Notes under the pieces: generated by a model | Database searches by the model: none | The model's input: only the letters and a program-made list of their open reading frames with translations | What the model was told of the DNA's origin: nothing | Translations under genes and position numbers: made by a program | Assembly: GCA_034430515.1 (NCBI GenBank) | Contig: DAOUEP010000008.1 | Coordinates: 1 to 25,536, forward strand | DNA: 25,536 nucleotides | Direction of reading: 5' to 3' | Origin: DAOUEH01 sp034430515 | Lineage (GTDB): Bacteria; Chloroflexota; Dehalococcoidia; Dehalococcoidales; RBG-16-60-22 | Shown: positions 7,332 to 13,193 of the stretch, piece after piece | Numbering within the stretch: position 1 is the stretch's first letter | Layout of the letters: every line of letters begins with the position of its first letter

Positions 7332-7360
7332 TTGACAAGCCGCCGGGGCTGTGGTTGAAT
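7332..7360 (+). promoter_or_regulatory. Promoter of the structured RNA: TTGACA-N17-TTGAAT
   Basis: There is a perfect -35 (7332-7337), an ideal 17-nt spacer and a 4/6 -10 box (7355-7360), beginning just after the SDR2 stop. It predicts a start near 7367, exactly at the first stem of the RNA. Confidence 0.6.
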
Positions 7361-7366
7361 GAAAAT

Positions 7367-7624
7367 GGAAGCTCGTGGCACAACCTGAGTTAGCTTCGGG
7401 AGGTGTACGATGAGGCTTCACGCTCTACTGGGAGTATGGGAGGTAGACTGGCGAAGCCCCGCCGGCGGGTGGGGCCAATCGCCAGCGAACCCGGCTCGAT
7501 AAAATAGGCCGAACTGCCCCAGGCAGCGGCACGCTAAAGGTGGTGAACACCGCAAGTGAGCTGGGTTCGTAACGAGTTAGTCTCGTAAGTGGAGGACGTC
7601 TGCAAAGGCGCCCTCCACTTTTTT
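7367..7624 (+). ncRNA. Unassigned structured RNA of about 258 nt, with own promoter and terminator
   Basis: No plausible coding frame fills this stretch, but pairing is extensive. Stems are GAAGCT/AGCTTC (7368-7373 with 7392-7397) and CTGGCGA/TCGCCAG (7448-7454 with 7479-7485) enclosing GCCCC/GGGGC. A 12-bp long-range helix (7486-7497 with 7558-7569, one G.U) closes a junction that holds the hairpin at 7508-7530 and GGTG/CACC (7539-7551). Then come ACGAG/CTCGT (7572-7586) and a terminator hairpin. It starts at a TTGACA promoter and ends in six T's. It lacks the diagnostic motifs of RNase P RNA, tmRNA and SRP RNA, and the rod shape of 6S RNA. It could be a free small RNA or an attenuating leader for the next gene, but that gene has its own promoter at 7641. 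Confidence 0.6.
7587..7624 (+). terminator. Intrinsic terminator of the structured RNA
   Basis: AAGTGGAGG (7587-7595) pairs with CCTCCACTT (7612-7620), and the run of six T's is 7619-7624. This is a textbook intrinsic terminator on the plus strand. Confidence 0.85.
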
Positions 7625-7640
7625 ACGGGGAGTCCCCGCC

Positions 7641-7670
7641 TTGACAGCGCCCTCCCCCCGAACCTAAAAT
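7641..7670 (+). promoter_or_regulatory. Promoter of the epimerase-like gene, TTGACA-N18-TAAAAT, leaderless
   Basis: TTGACA (7641-7646) and TAAAAT (7665-7670) are 18 nt apart. The expected start (about 7677) falls 2 nt before the ATG at 7679, and no Shine-Dalgarno is present. Confidence 0.65.
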
Positions 7671-7678
7671 AACGGCAG

Positions 7679-8332
7679 ATGAGCCGCGATATCCGCACCG
7701 TGCCCGCCGTCCTCACCGACGACCCCATCGCCCTGGGGAAGATGGTGCTGGCCACCGAGTCCTTCACCGACTATTTCCAGCTGGACATCATGGACGGGCG
7801 GTTCGTGCCCTCGCGGAGCGTCTCCGCCGCCGCTATGGCCGCCCTGAGCACCCGGCTCGGCTGGGAGGTGCACCTCATGGCGCTCCACCCGGAGGACTAC
7901 ATCGAGGACTTTAAACGGGCCGGGGCGCGCAAATTCGTCTTCCACTACGAGGCCTCGTCGGCGCCGGAGCAGGTCGTCAACCTGGTCAGAAAGGCGGGCC
8001 TGGCGGTGGGGCTGGCGGTGAACCCGGCGACCCCCAACGACGCCATTACACCCCTGGTGAAGGCGGTGGACAGCGTCCTCTTTCTCTCCGTCGACCCCGG
8101 CTACTACGGCAGCCCGTTCCTGCCCGAAGTCCTGGAGAAAATCACCGGCTTACGTAAAAGATACCCGCGCCTGGAGATAGGCATCGACGGGGGGGTCAAG
8201 GAAGGCAATATCGCCGAGATTGCCGCTACCGGCGTGGACGTTATCTGCGTCGGCTCGGCCATCTTCCGCGCCGAAGACCCGGCCAAAGCCTACCGGCGGC
8301 TGGCGCATATCGCCCGGGTCTACGCCGCCTGA
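7679..8332 (+). CDS. Ribulose-phosphate 3-epimerase family protein (divergent)
   Basis: This 217-residue TIM-barrel protein is of the ribulose-phosphate-binding superfamily. The LDIMDGRFVPS block (35-45), EVHLMALHPEDYI (63-75), LSVDPGYYGSPFLP (136-149) and GIDGGVKEGN (168-177) line up with Rpe blocks LDVMDGHFVPN, DVHLMVxxP, VNPGFGGQxF and VDGGIxxxN. In Rpe the divalent metal is held by two His and two Asp. Here D36, H65 and D170 are present but the first histidine is Q34, and the N-terminal PSILSAD motif is also changed (PAVLTDD). It is therefore Rpe-like, possibly with altered metal use or a different pentulose or hexulose phosphate. It is convergent with the minus-strand gene ending 8 nt away. 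It is likely translated from a leaderless message. Confidence 0.75.
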   Translation: MSRDIRTVPAVLTDDPIALGKMVLATESFTDYFQLDIMDGRFVPSRSVSAAAMAALSTRLGWEVHLMALHPEDYIEDFKRAGARKFVFHYEASSAPEQVVNLVRKAGLAVGLAVNPATPNDAITPLVKAVDSVLFLSVDPGYYGSPFLPEVLEKITGLRKRYPRLEIGIDGGVKEGNIAEIAATGVDVICVGSAIFRAEDPAKAYRRLAHIARVYAA

Positions 8333-8340
8333 GGGCGGGG

Positions 8341-8661
8341 CTAGGTCGGGGGCTTTTCTTCGTCGCCCCAGTTGAGCATCAGCTCCTTGAGGCGCTGGGC
8401 CAGTTTGGGGTTGGAGCGCAGCCGCTCGATGAAGACGGGGCAGCCCTCCAGCAGAGAGTTCTGCGCCGCCGTGGCCATGCTGCCCAGCAGGTTCTGCATG
8501 TTGACGTCCATCTGCTGGGGGATGCTCACCCCCGGCGTCCCCTGCTCCAGCTGGCGGCGGATGTCCTCGGCGGTGAACTTCATCGGCGCCACGCAGGTCT
8601 TGTACCAGGGGCACTCTTTGCACTGGACAATGCCGTAAGCCTCGTTGAGGATATCGTCCAT
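8341..8661 (-). CDS. Hypothetical 106-residue protein with N-terminal cysteine motif
   Basis: I do not recognise a named family. The N-terminus has QCKECPWYKTCVAP (C14, C17, C23 by count), a CxxCx5C arrangement suited to a metal or Fe-S centre, plus a single later cysteine in EGCPVF. The middle is predicted helical with Met/Gln-rich stretches, and the C-terminus is charged. There is no signal peptide or membrane segment. The ATG is preceded by GAGGT at a sensible distance. It lies 18 nt after the TlpA-like gene on the same strand and is probably the last gene of the ccdA-tlpA transcript, so a redox-linked role is possible but unproven. Confidence 0.7.
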   Translation of the reverse strand: MDDILNEAYGIVQCKECPWYKTCVAPMKFTAEDIRRQLEQGTPGVSIPQQMDVNMQNLLGSMATAAQNSLLEGCPVFIERLRSNPKLAQRLKELMLNWGDEEKPPT

Positions 8662-8679
8662 AGCATCAAACCTCGCGTT

Positions 8680-9228
8680 TCAGTTGGCGTTTATCAGGTC
8701 GTTGAGCCTGGCTTCCAGGTCGGCGGTGCTGATAATCGCCCCGGTCTTTATCTCCTGTATTATACCATCTTTATCAATAAAGAAGGTGGTGGGCAAAAGG
8801 CGCACGTTATAGGCGAAGCTCACCTGGTAGTCCGTATCCAGCAGCAGCGGGAAGGTGAGGCCGTAGTAGCTGCCGAAGGCCTTTACCAGGTCGGCGGATT
8901 CCCCCTGGTTGACCGCCAGGATGACGACGTCCTCCGCCTGCCAGTCGGGGTTGTTGGCCAGCCACTGGAACACCGGCATCTCCATCTGGCAGGGGCCGCA
9001 CCACGAAGCCCAGAAGTTGAGCACCACCGGCTGGCCGCGGTAATCGGCCAGAGTGACCGTCTCCCCGGTCAGGTTCGCAAGCGACAGGGCCGGCGCCCGT
9101 TTGCCCGGCGCGGGTAGCCCGCCGTCGGCCTCCCCGTTATTATTTTCGTCGCCGCCGGAGCAGGCCGCCGCTAGCGCCAGGGCCGCCGCCAGCAGGACGA
9201 GCAGCGTTATCCTGTATATCTTTTTCAT
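8680..9228 (-). CDS. TlpA/ResA-like thiol-disulfide lipoprotein
   Basis: This is a 182-residue membrane-anchored thioredoxin-fold protein. The N-terminus MKKIYRITLLVLLAAALALAAACSGG is a lipoprotein signal, followed by an acidic, Asn/Gly-rich linker. The thioredoxin domain carries VLNFWASWCGPCQMEM with the CxxC active site, and the cis-proline loop VRLLPTTFFIDKDG. Proteins of this type reduce disulfides outside the membrane, for example in apocytochrome c, drawing electrons from CcdA, which is encoded just upstream. I place the start at the second of two adjacent ATGs, 5 nt after GGAG. The first ATG (9231) adds only one Met. The longer open frame to 9483 overlaps ccdA and is not real. Confidence 0.9.
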   Translation of the reverse strand: MKKIYRITLLVLLAAALALAAACSGGDENNNGEADGGLPAPGKRAPALSLANLTGETVTLADYRGQPVVLNFWASWCGPCQMEMPVFQWLANNPDWQAEDVVILAVNQGESADLVKAFGSYYGLTFPLLLDTDYQVSFAYNVRLLPTTFFIDKDGIIQEIKTGAIISTADLEARLNDLINAN

Positions 9229-9247
9229 CATAGCTCCAATCTCTATC

Positions 9248-9940
9248 TTATCCCGCCAGCGAGGCGAACCAGGTAAGCTGGCCGGCGAGGATGAGCGCGC
9301 CCACGGTGATGAGCAGCAGGGCGCTGGCAAGGTGAATCCAGCCGCTGTAGCGCTGGATATGCTTGAGCAGCGGCAGGACGAAGTCGAAGGCCGCCCCCAC
9401 GATGAGGAAAGGCAGCCCCAGCCCGGCGGCGTAGACCGCCAGCAGGTAGGCGCCCTGCCAGGCCGTCGCTTTCGTGGCGGCAATGGCCAGGATGCTCCCC
9501 AGTATCGGGCCCACGCAGGCCGTCCAGGTCACCGAAAAGGCCGCCCCGATGAGCAGCGAGCGCAAGTAGCCGGTGGTGTGCCCCAGCCGCGGCGCCAGGT
9601 GCCGCTCGAAGTTGAGCCAGGGGACTTTGCGCGCCAGCAGGATAAACACCCCGAAGGCGATAAGCAGGCCGCCGGCAATCTTGCCCAGCAGGTTGTAGTC
9701 GGGGATAACGGCGTAGCCGGTCAGCCCCACGATGGCCCCCAGCAGGACGAAGACGATGCTGAAGCCCGCTACGAAGCTGAGCGAGTGCAGGAAGACCGGC
9801 AAGCGCGCCCGCCGCGCCTCGAACACCTCAGGCCCGTAGAGGCTGGAGAGGTAGACCGGCACCATCGGCAGGATGCAGGGCGACAGGAAAGAAGCCAGCC
9901 CGGCCCCCAGGGCGGCCAGAAAGGTCACGTTTTCCCCCAT
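9248..9940 (-). CDS. ccdA: Cytochrome c biogenesis protein CcdA (DsbD transmembrane family)
   Basis: This 230-residue polytopic membrane protein moves reducing equivalents across the membrane. It has about six hydrophobic segments and the two CcdA cysteine blocks: LASFLSPCILPMVPVYL near residue 15-31 and SVTWTACVGPILGSIL in the fourth segment. The pair of cysteines, one in each half, shuttles electrons from cytoplasmic thioredoxin to the external partner, here most likely the TlpA-like protein encoded 19 nt downstream. The length agrees with the short CcdA form. There is no Shine-Dalgarno before the ATG. A TACAAT box ends only 6 nt before it, so the message looks leaderless. Confidence 0.93.
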   Translation of the reverse strand: MGENVTFLAALGAGLASFLSPCILPMVPVYLSSLYGPEVFEARRARLPVFLHSLSFVAGFSIVFVLLGAIVGLTGYAVIPDYNLLGKIAGGLLIAFGVFILLARKVPWLNFERHLAPRLGHTTGYLRSLLIGAAFSVTWTACVGPILGSILAIAATKATAWQGAYLLAVYAAGLGLPFLIVGAAFDFVLPLLKHIQRYSGWIHLASALLLITVGALILAGQLTWFASLAG

Positions 9941-9946
9941 TGTTCT

Positions 9947-9976
9947 ATTGTAACGCCCCCCGCCAGCGATTGCCAG
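9947..9976 (-). promoter_or_regulatory. Promoter of ccdA (minus strand), CTGGCA-N18-TACAAT, leaderless
   Basis: Read on the minus strand, CTGGCA (9971-9976) and TACAAT (9947-9952) are separated by 18 nt. The expected start coincides with the A of the ccdA ATG at 9940. Confidence 0.5.
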
Positions 9977-10023
9977 TGACTAATATCACGTTGCCGTCAC
10001 CCGGTGCGCCGGATTTCCCCCTA

Positions 10024-10052
10024 TGGACAAACAGATAGCTACACCTTATAAT
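10024..10052 (+). promoter_or_regulatory. Promoter of the GYD gene, TGGACA-N17-TATAAT
   Basis: There is a 5/6 -35 (10024-10029), an optimal 17-nt spacer and a perfect -10 (10047-10052). It is divergent from the ccdA promoter within the same 137-nt gap. Confidence 0.7.
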
Positions 10053-10077
10053 TTAACATCACCAGTAGGAGGAAAAC

Positions 10078-10365
10078 ATGCCGCTATACATTATGATGAC
10101 CAACCTCACCGACGAAGGCCGCAAAACGGTCCGGGCCAACCCGCAGCGGATAAAGGAGGTCAACAAGGAAGTGGAGGCCATGGGCGTGCGCATCATCGGC
10201 CAGTACGTGGCCCTGGGCCAGTTCGACTTCATCAATATCCTGGAGGCCCCGGACAACGCCACCATCGCCAAGGTCGCCACCGAATTAGGCTCGCGGGGGA
10301 CGCTGCAGACCTCCACCCTGGCCGCTTTGACACTGGACGATTTTATTGCTACGCTGAAAAAGTAA
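10078..10365 (+). CDS. GYD domain protein
   Basis: This 95-residue protein is a single GYD domain of the dimeric alpha-beta barrel type. MPLYIMMTNLTDEGRKTVRANPQRI and the central GVRIIGQYVALGQFDFINILEAPD follow the family plan (first strand with LT-x-qG; then y-t-l-G-qYD-x-v-x-ixEAPD), with GQFD replacing GQYD. The remainder, GTLQTSTLAALTLDDF, also fits. GYD proteins are common, small and of unknown biochemical role. The ATG has a strong AGGAGGA site and its own promoter. It may be transcribed with the nuclease gene 45 nt downstream. There is no membrane segment. Confidence 0.85.
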   Translation: MPLYIMMTNLTDEGRKTVRANPQRIKEVNKEVEAMGVRIIGQYVALGQFDFINILEAPDNATIAKVATELGSRGTLQTSTLAALTLDDFIATLKK

Positions 10366-10409
10366 GACGGTGATTTCTGAAGCGATGCCCCCTTCAGAAA
10401 GACGGGAGG

Positions 10410-11570
10410 ATGGTAATCAGACCCCTCAGCTATACCCAGATTTCCCTTTACCGTACCTGCCCCCTGCAGTACAAGCTACAATATATCGACGGGCTCAAGA
10501 CCGGGGAGAAGTGGTATTTCTCCTTCGGCACCACGCTGCATAACTGCGTCGAGTACTTTTTTAAGGCCAATACGGGCGCGCCGCCAGAGCTTAACGACCT
10601 GCTGCGCTACTACGAGCAAAAGTGGCTCTCGGCGGGCTACGAGTCGGCGGAGGAAGAGGCCCGCTATAAGCAGTACGGGCGGGAAATCCTTACCCAATTC
10701 TGGGAGATACACCAAGCCGACTTCCGCCGGCCGGTGGCCCTGGAGAAGGGCTTTCTCCTGGACATCGACGGCATCAAGCTGCGCGGCTACATCGACCGGG
10801 TGGACAAGCTCTCCAGCGGTGGCCTGGCCATCGTGGACTACAAGTCCCACCAGGAGCTTTTCACCAACGACTACCTGGAAAACGATCTGCAGCTTACCAT
10901 CTACCAGCTGGCCGCCCAGCAGCTCTGGGGCCTGCCCGTGGAGCAATTGACGCTCTACCACCTCCGCTCCAACACCCCCTGCTCCTGCCCGCCGCGCGAC
11001 GACGCCCGGCTGGAAGAGGCCCGGCAAATCGTGCTGGCCACCGCCGCCGATATCGCCGCGGCCAAGTTCCCCGCCACCGAGAACCAGTACTGCCCCTGCG
11101 ATTTCGCGGCGCACTGCCCTTTCTACCGCCACCTCTACGAGACCCCGGCGGCCGACCCGGCCACCCAGGCGCAGCTGCCCGGTCTGGCCGCCGCCGAGGC
11201 CGTGGAGCGCTACGCCGAGCTGCAGGGGCAAATCAAGGAGCTGCAAGTTGAGCTGGACGAGACCAAGCAGCGGATTATCGAGTTCTGCCGCGCCGAGGGG
11301 TTCAACCGCGTCTTCGGCGCCAGCCACGAGGCCACCTACCGCCTCATGGAGCGCACCGGCTTCAGCGAGGCCGAGGTGCGCGCCCTGCTGGAGCCGGAGG
11401 GCCTCTGGGAGCGGGTGGCCGGCCTTGACCAGGCGCGCCTCAAGGAACTCCTCGGCGACGCCGCCGTGGCCGAAGAAATTAAAAACAAGCTGGCGGCGCT
11501 GCGGCGGGTCACCGCCGCCTATCCCCAGCTATTCCTTAAAAAACGCGCCGGGGCGGAGGAAGAGCCTTGA
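10410..11570 (+). CDS. PD-(D/E)XK family nuclease with probable Fe-S cluster (RecB/AddB/Cas4-like)
   Basis: This is a 386-residue stand-alone nuclease. The N-terminus SYTQISLYRTCPLQYKLQYI is the RecB-family opening helix with C17. H44, the GYIDRVD block (126-132, acidic D129), IVDYKS (141-146, D143 and K145) and QLTIYQLA (161-168) give the H-D-(D/E)xK-QxxxY nuclease set. C228, C230 and C236 in YCPCDFAAHCPF, together with C17, form the AddB/Cas4-type [4Fe-4S] clasp. The C-terminal region of about 130 residues is helical and may be a coiled coil. There is no helicase domain and no Cas1 or Cas2 nearby, so a DNA-repair role is more likely than CRISPR adaptation. GGGAGG lies unusually close to the ATG. 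The stop overlaps the next gene's TTG start. Confidence 0.85.
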   Translation: MVIRPLSYTQISLYRTCPLQYKLQYIDGLKTGEKWYFSFGTTLHNCVEYFFKANTGAPPELNDLLRYYEQKWLSAGYESAEEEARYKQYGREILTQFWEIHQADFRRPVALEKGFLLDIDGIKLRGYIDRVDKLSSGGLAIVDYKSHQELFTNDYLENDLQLTIYQLAAQQLWGLPVEQLTLYHLRSNTPCSCPPRDDARLEEARQIVLATAADIAAAKFPATENQYCPCDFAAHCPFYRHLYETPAADPATQAQLPGLAAAEAVERYAELQGQIKELQVELDETKQRIIEFCRAEGFNRVFGASHEATYRLMERTGFSEAEVRALLEPEGLWERVAGLDQARLKELLGDAAVAEEIKNKLAALRRVTAAYPQLFLKKRAGAEEEP

Positions 11571-12172
11571 CGCGGCTGCTGCTGGCCCGCCACGGCCAGA
11601 CCGAGCGCCACCAAAGCGACCGGTTCCTGGGCGCTACCGACGTCCCCCTGAGCGCCATCGGCCTCCGCCAGGCCGAATGCCTCCGCCAGCGCCTGGCCGA
11701 CGAGAAAATCGACGCCGCCTGCGCCAGCCCGCTGAGCCGCGCCCGCACCACGGCGGAAATCGTGGCCGCGCCGCACGGTCTGAAAGTCAACCTCCGCGAC
11801 GGGCTGCGCGAGTGCGACTTCGGCGTGGCCGAAGGGCTTACCTTTCCCGAGATAGAAAAACAGCACCCGGCCCTGGCCCAAGAGCTATTGGACTGGCGGG
11901 CGGTGACCTTCCCCGGCGGCGAAAGCCTCGCCGACCTTGACCGGCGGCTCACCCCTTTTGTAAAGGAGCTGGATAAGTACGGTGAGGACGAGACGGTGCT
12001 CGTCGTCGCCCACGGCGGGCCGCTGCGGCTGCTCATCTGCCGCCTGTTGGGGCTGGGACGGGATAAGTGGCTCGCCTTTCGCCTCGACCTGGCCTCGCTC
12101 AGCATCGTGGAGACCTACGACCGGGGCGCGATACTGACCCTGCTTAACGATACATCGCACCTGAAGGAGTGA
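11567..12172 (+). CDS. Histidine phosphatase family protein (phosphoglycerate mutase-like)
   Basis: This 201-residue protein starts at a TTG embedded in TTGA, overlapping the nuclease stop by 4 nt. The motif LLLARHGQTERH places the phospho-accepting histidine at H9. SPLSRARTTAEIV, ECDFGVAEGLTFPEIE and the second histidine in VVAHGGPLRLLI complete the family core. The FxGxxDxPLSxxGxxQA pattern (FLGATDVPLSAIGLRQA) is shared by alpha-ribazole phosphatase and broad-specificity phosphatases of the branch. No cobalamin genes are in the window, so the substrate is open. The tight overlap indicates co-translation with the nuclease gene. Confidence 0.88.
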   Translation: MTRLLLARHGQTERHQSDRFLGATDVPLSAIGLRQAECLRQRLADEKIDAACASPLSRARTTAEIVAAPHGLKVNLRDGLRECDFGVAEGLTFPEIEKQHPALAQELLDWRAVTFPGGESLADLDRRLTPFVKELDKYGEDETVLVVAHGGPLRLLICRLLGLGRDKWLAFRLDLASLSIVETYDRGAILTLLNDTSHLKE

Positions 12173-12179
12173 ACCCACC

Positions 12180-12857
12180 ATGACGCGCGTTTTTGTTTCC
12201 TGGAGCGGCGGCAAGGACGGCTGCCTGGCCGGCTATCGCGCTTTGGCCAGGGGGATGGAGGTGGCCTGCCTGGCCAACATGGTCTCCGCCGACGGCCTCC
12301 GCTCGCGCAGCCACGGCATCGCCGCCGGGATTATCGCGGCACAGGCGCAGGCCCTGGGGATACCCATCGTGCAGCAGCGCACCGCCGACGATACCTACGA
12401 GGCCGAGTTCCACAAAATGCTGCTGGCCATGAAAGAGGGCGGCGTTACCGGCGGCGTCTTCGGCGATATTGACTTCGAGCCGCACCGCGAGTGGGTCACC
12501 CGCGTCTGCCGCGAGGCCGGGCTGGACTGCTACCTGCCCCTCTGGGAGGACGACCAGACCCGGCTCGTGGAGGAGTTCATCGGGGCGGGTTTCGTCAGCG
12601 TGGTCGTGGCCGCCCGGGGCGAGTTCTTCGGGCCGGAGGTGCTGGGGCGTAAGGTGGACGGGGCGTTCCTGGCCGACCTCAAGGAGCTGGGGGAAACGAA
12701 GGACGTCACCCCCTGCGGCGAGGCCGGGGAGTACCACACCCTGGTCGTCGACGGGCCTATCTTCAAGAAAAGGCTGGAGATTACGGAGAGCCGGAATATC
12801 GAAAGGGACGGCATCCATTTTCTGGAAATTACCGGCACGCGGCTTAAAGATAAATAG
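12180..12857 (+). CDS. Dph6-related ATP pyrophosphatase (PP-loop)
   Basis: This 225-residue protein has the N-type PP-loop SGGKDG at 9-14, then a HGIAAGIIAAQAQALGIPIV segment. GGVFGDIDFEPHREWVTRVC is the conserved middle block, and CGEAGEYHTLVVDGPIFKK is the C-terminal fingerprint of the diphthine-ammonia ligase (Dph6/MJ0570) family. Eukaryotic and archaeal relatives amidate diphthine on elongation factor 2. Bacteria lack diphthamide, so this member must adenylate something else, unknown. It follows the phosphatase by 7 nt and is 12 nt from the TIGR04076 gene, suggesting one operon. Confidence 0.85.
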   Translation: MTRVFVSWSGGKDGCLAGYRALARGMEVACLANMVSADGLRSRSHGIAAGIIAAQAQALGIPIVQQRTADDTYEAEFHKMLLAMKEGGVTGGVFGDIDFEPHREWVTRVCREAGLDCYLPLWEDDQTRLVEEFIGAGFVSVVVAARGEFFGPEVLGRKVDGAFLADLKELGETKDVTPCGEAGEYHTLVVDGPIFKKRLEITESRNIERDGIHFLEITGTRLKDK

Positions 12858-12869
12858 CAGGAGTTCGGC

Positions 12870-13124
12870 ATGGCCAAGATAATCGCTAAAGTAATCTCGC
12901 AAGAGGGCACCTGCGAGGCCGGTCACAAGGTCGGCGACGAGTTCGTCATCGGCCAGACGACGCCGGCGGGGATGTGCTCCTGGGCCTTTTACACGCTCTT
13001 TCCCTTCGCCGAGACGCTGGAGTTCGGCGGCTCTTTCCCCTGGGAGAGCGGCCCGGACAAGGCCCGCGTGGCCTGCCCCGACCCCGATAACCCGGTGGTC
13101 TGGGAGCTGCGGCGCGAGGAATAG
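12870..13124 (+). CDS. TIGR04076 family protein
   Basis: This is an 84-residue cytoplasmic protein. The sequence has the family layout: KVISQEGTCEAGHKVGDEF with the first cysteine, PAGMCSWAFYTLFPF with the second, LEFGGSFPW, then VACPDPDNPVVWEL with the third. The three conserved cysteines suggest a metal or redox centre. The function of the family is unknown. The ATG follows a CAGGAG site and lies 12 nt after the Dph6-like gene. Confidence 0.8.
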   Translation: MAKIIAKVISQEGTCEAGHKVGDEFVIGQTTPAGMCSWAFYTLFPFAETLEFGGSFPWESGPDKARVACPDPDNPVVWELRREE

Positions 13125-13153
13125 ACCCTCGCTTCCCCGGTTTCGCCCCCCTG

Positions 13154-13162
13154 TGCTATACT
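13154..13162 (+). promoter_or_regulatory. Extended -10 promoter before ligA (TGC-TATACT)
   Basis: TGC at 13154-13156 immediately precedes TATACT (13157-13162), giving an extended -10 with no good -35. The start would be near 13169, about 25 nt before the ligA TTG, with a GGGGG site in between. Confidence 0.5.
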
Positions 13163-13193
13163 TGAGGAAAGTAAGCTCACGCGGGGGTTACAC

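Noticed and set aside
5614..7383. Very long open frame (589 codons) on the minus strand across both SDR genes
   Set aside because: It is antisense to two genes with intact catalytic motifs. Its translation is Gly/Asp/Val-rich with no motifs, and it spans an intergenic repeat. High GC explains the lack of stops.
7367..7624. Identifying the RNA as RNase P RNA, tmRNA, SRP RNA, 6S RNA or a T-box leader
   Set aside because: The RNase P core GAGGAAAGTCC, the tmRNA ends, the SRP apical GGAAG loop and a 6S rod-like fold are not seen. The AAGGTGGTGAACACCGC stretch only superficially resembles a T-box bulge sequence.
8680..9483. Longer N-terminal version of the TlpA-like protein
   Set aside because: The extra 85 residues lie in the ccdA gene. 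A lipoprotein signal begins exactly at the ATG at 9228, with a nearby GGAG.
10023..10373. Plus-strand open frame overlapping the GYD gene in another frame
   Set aside because: It contains the GYD promoter and lacks a ribosome binding site. The GYD frame has clear family motifs and a strong Shine-Dalgarno.
10410..11570. Cas4 and hence a CRISPR locus
   Set aside because: There are no repeats or spacers and no Cas1, Cas2 or effector genes nearby. The protein is longer than Cas4 and fits the general RecB/AddB-like nuclease group.
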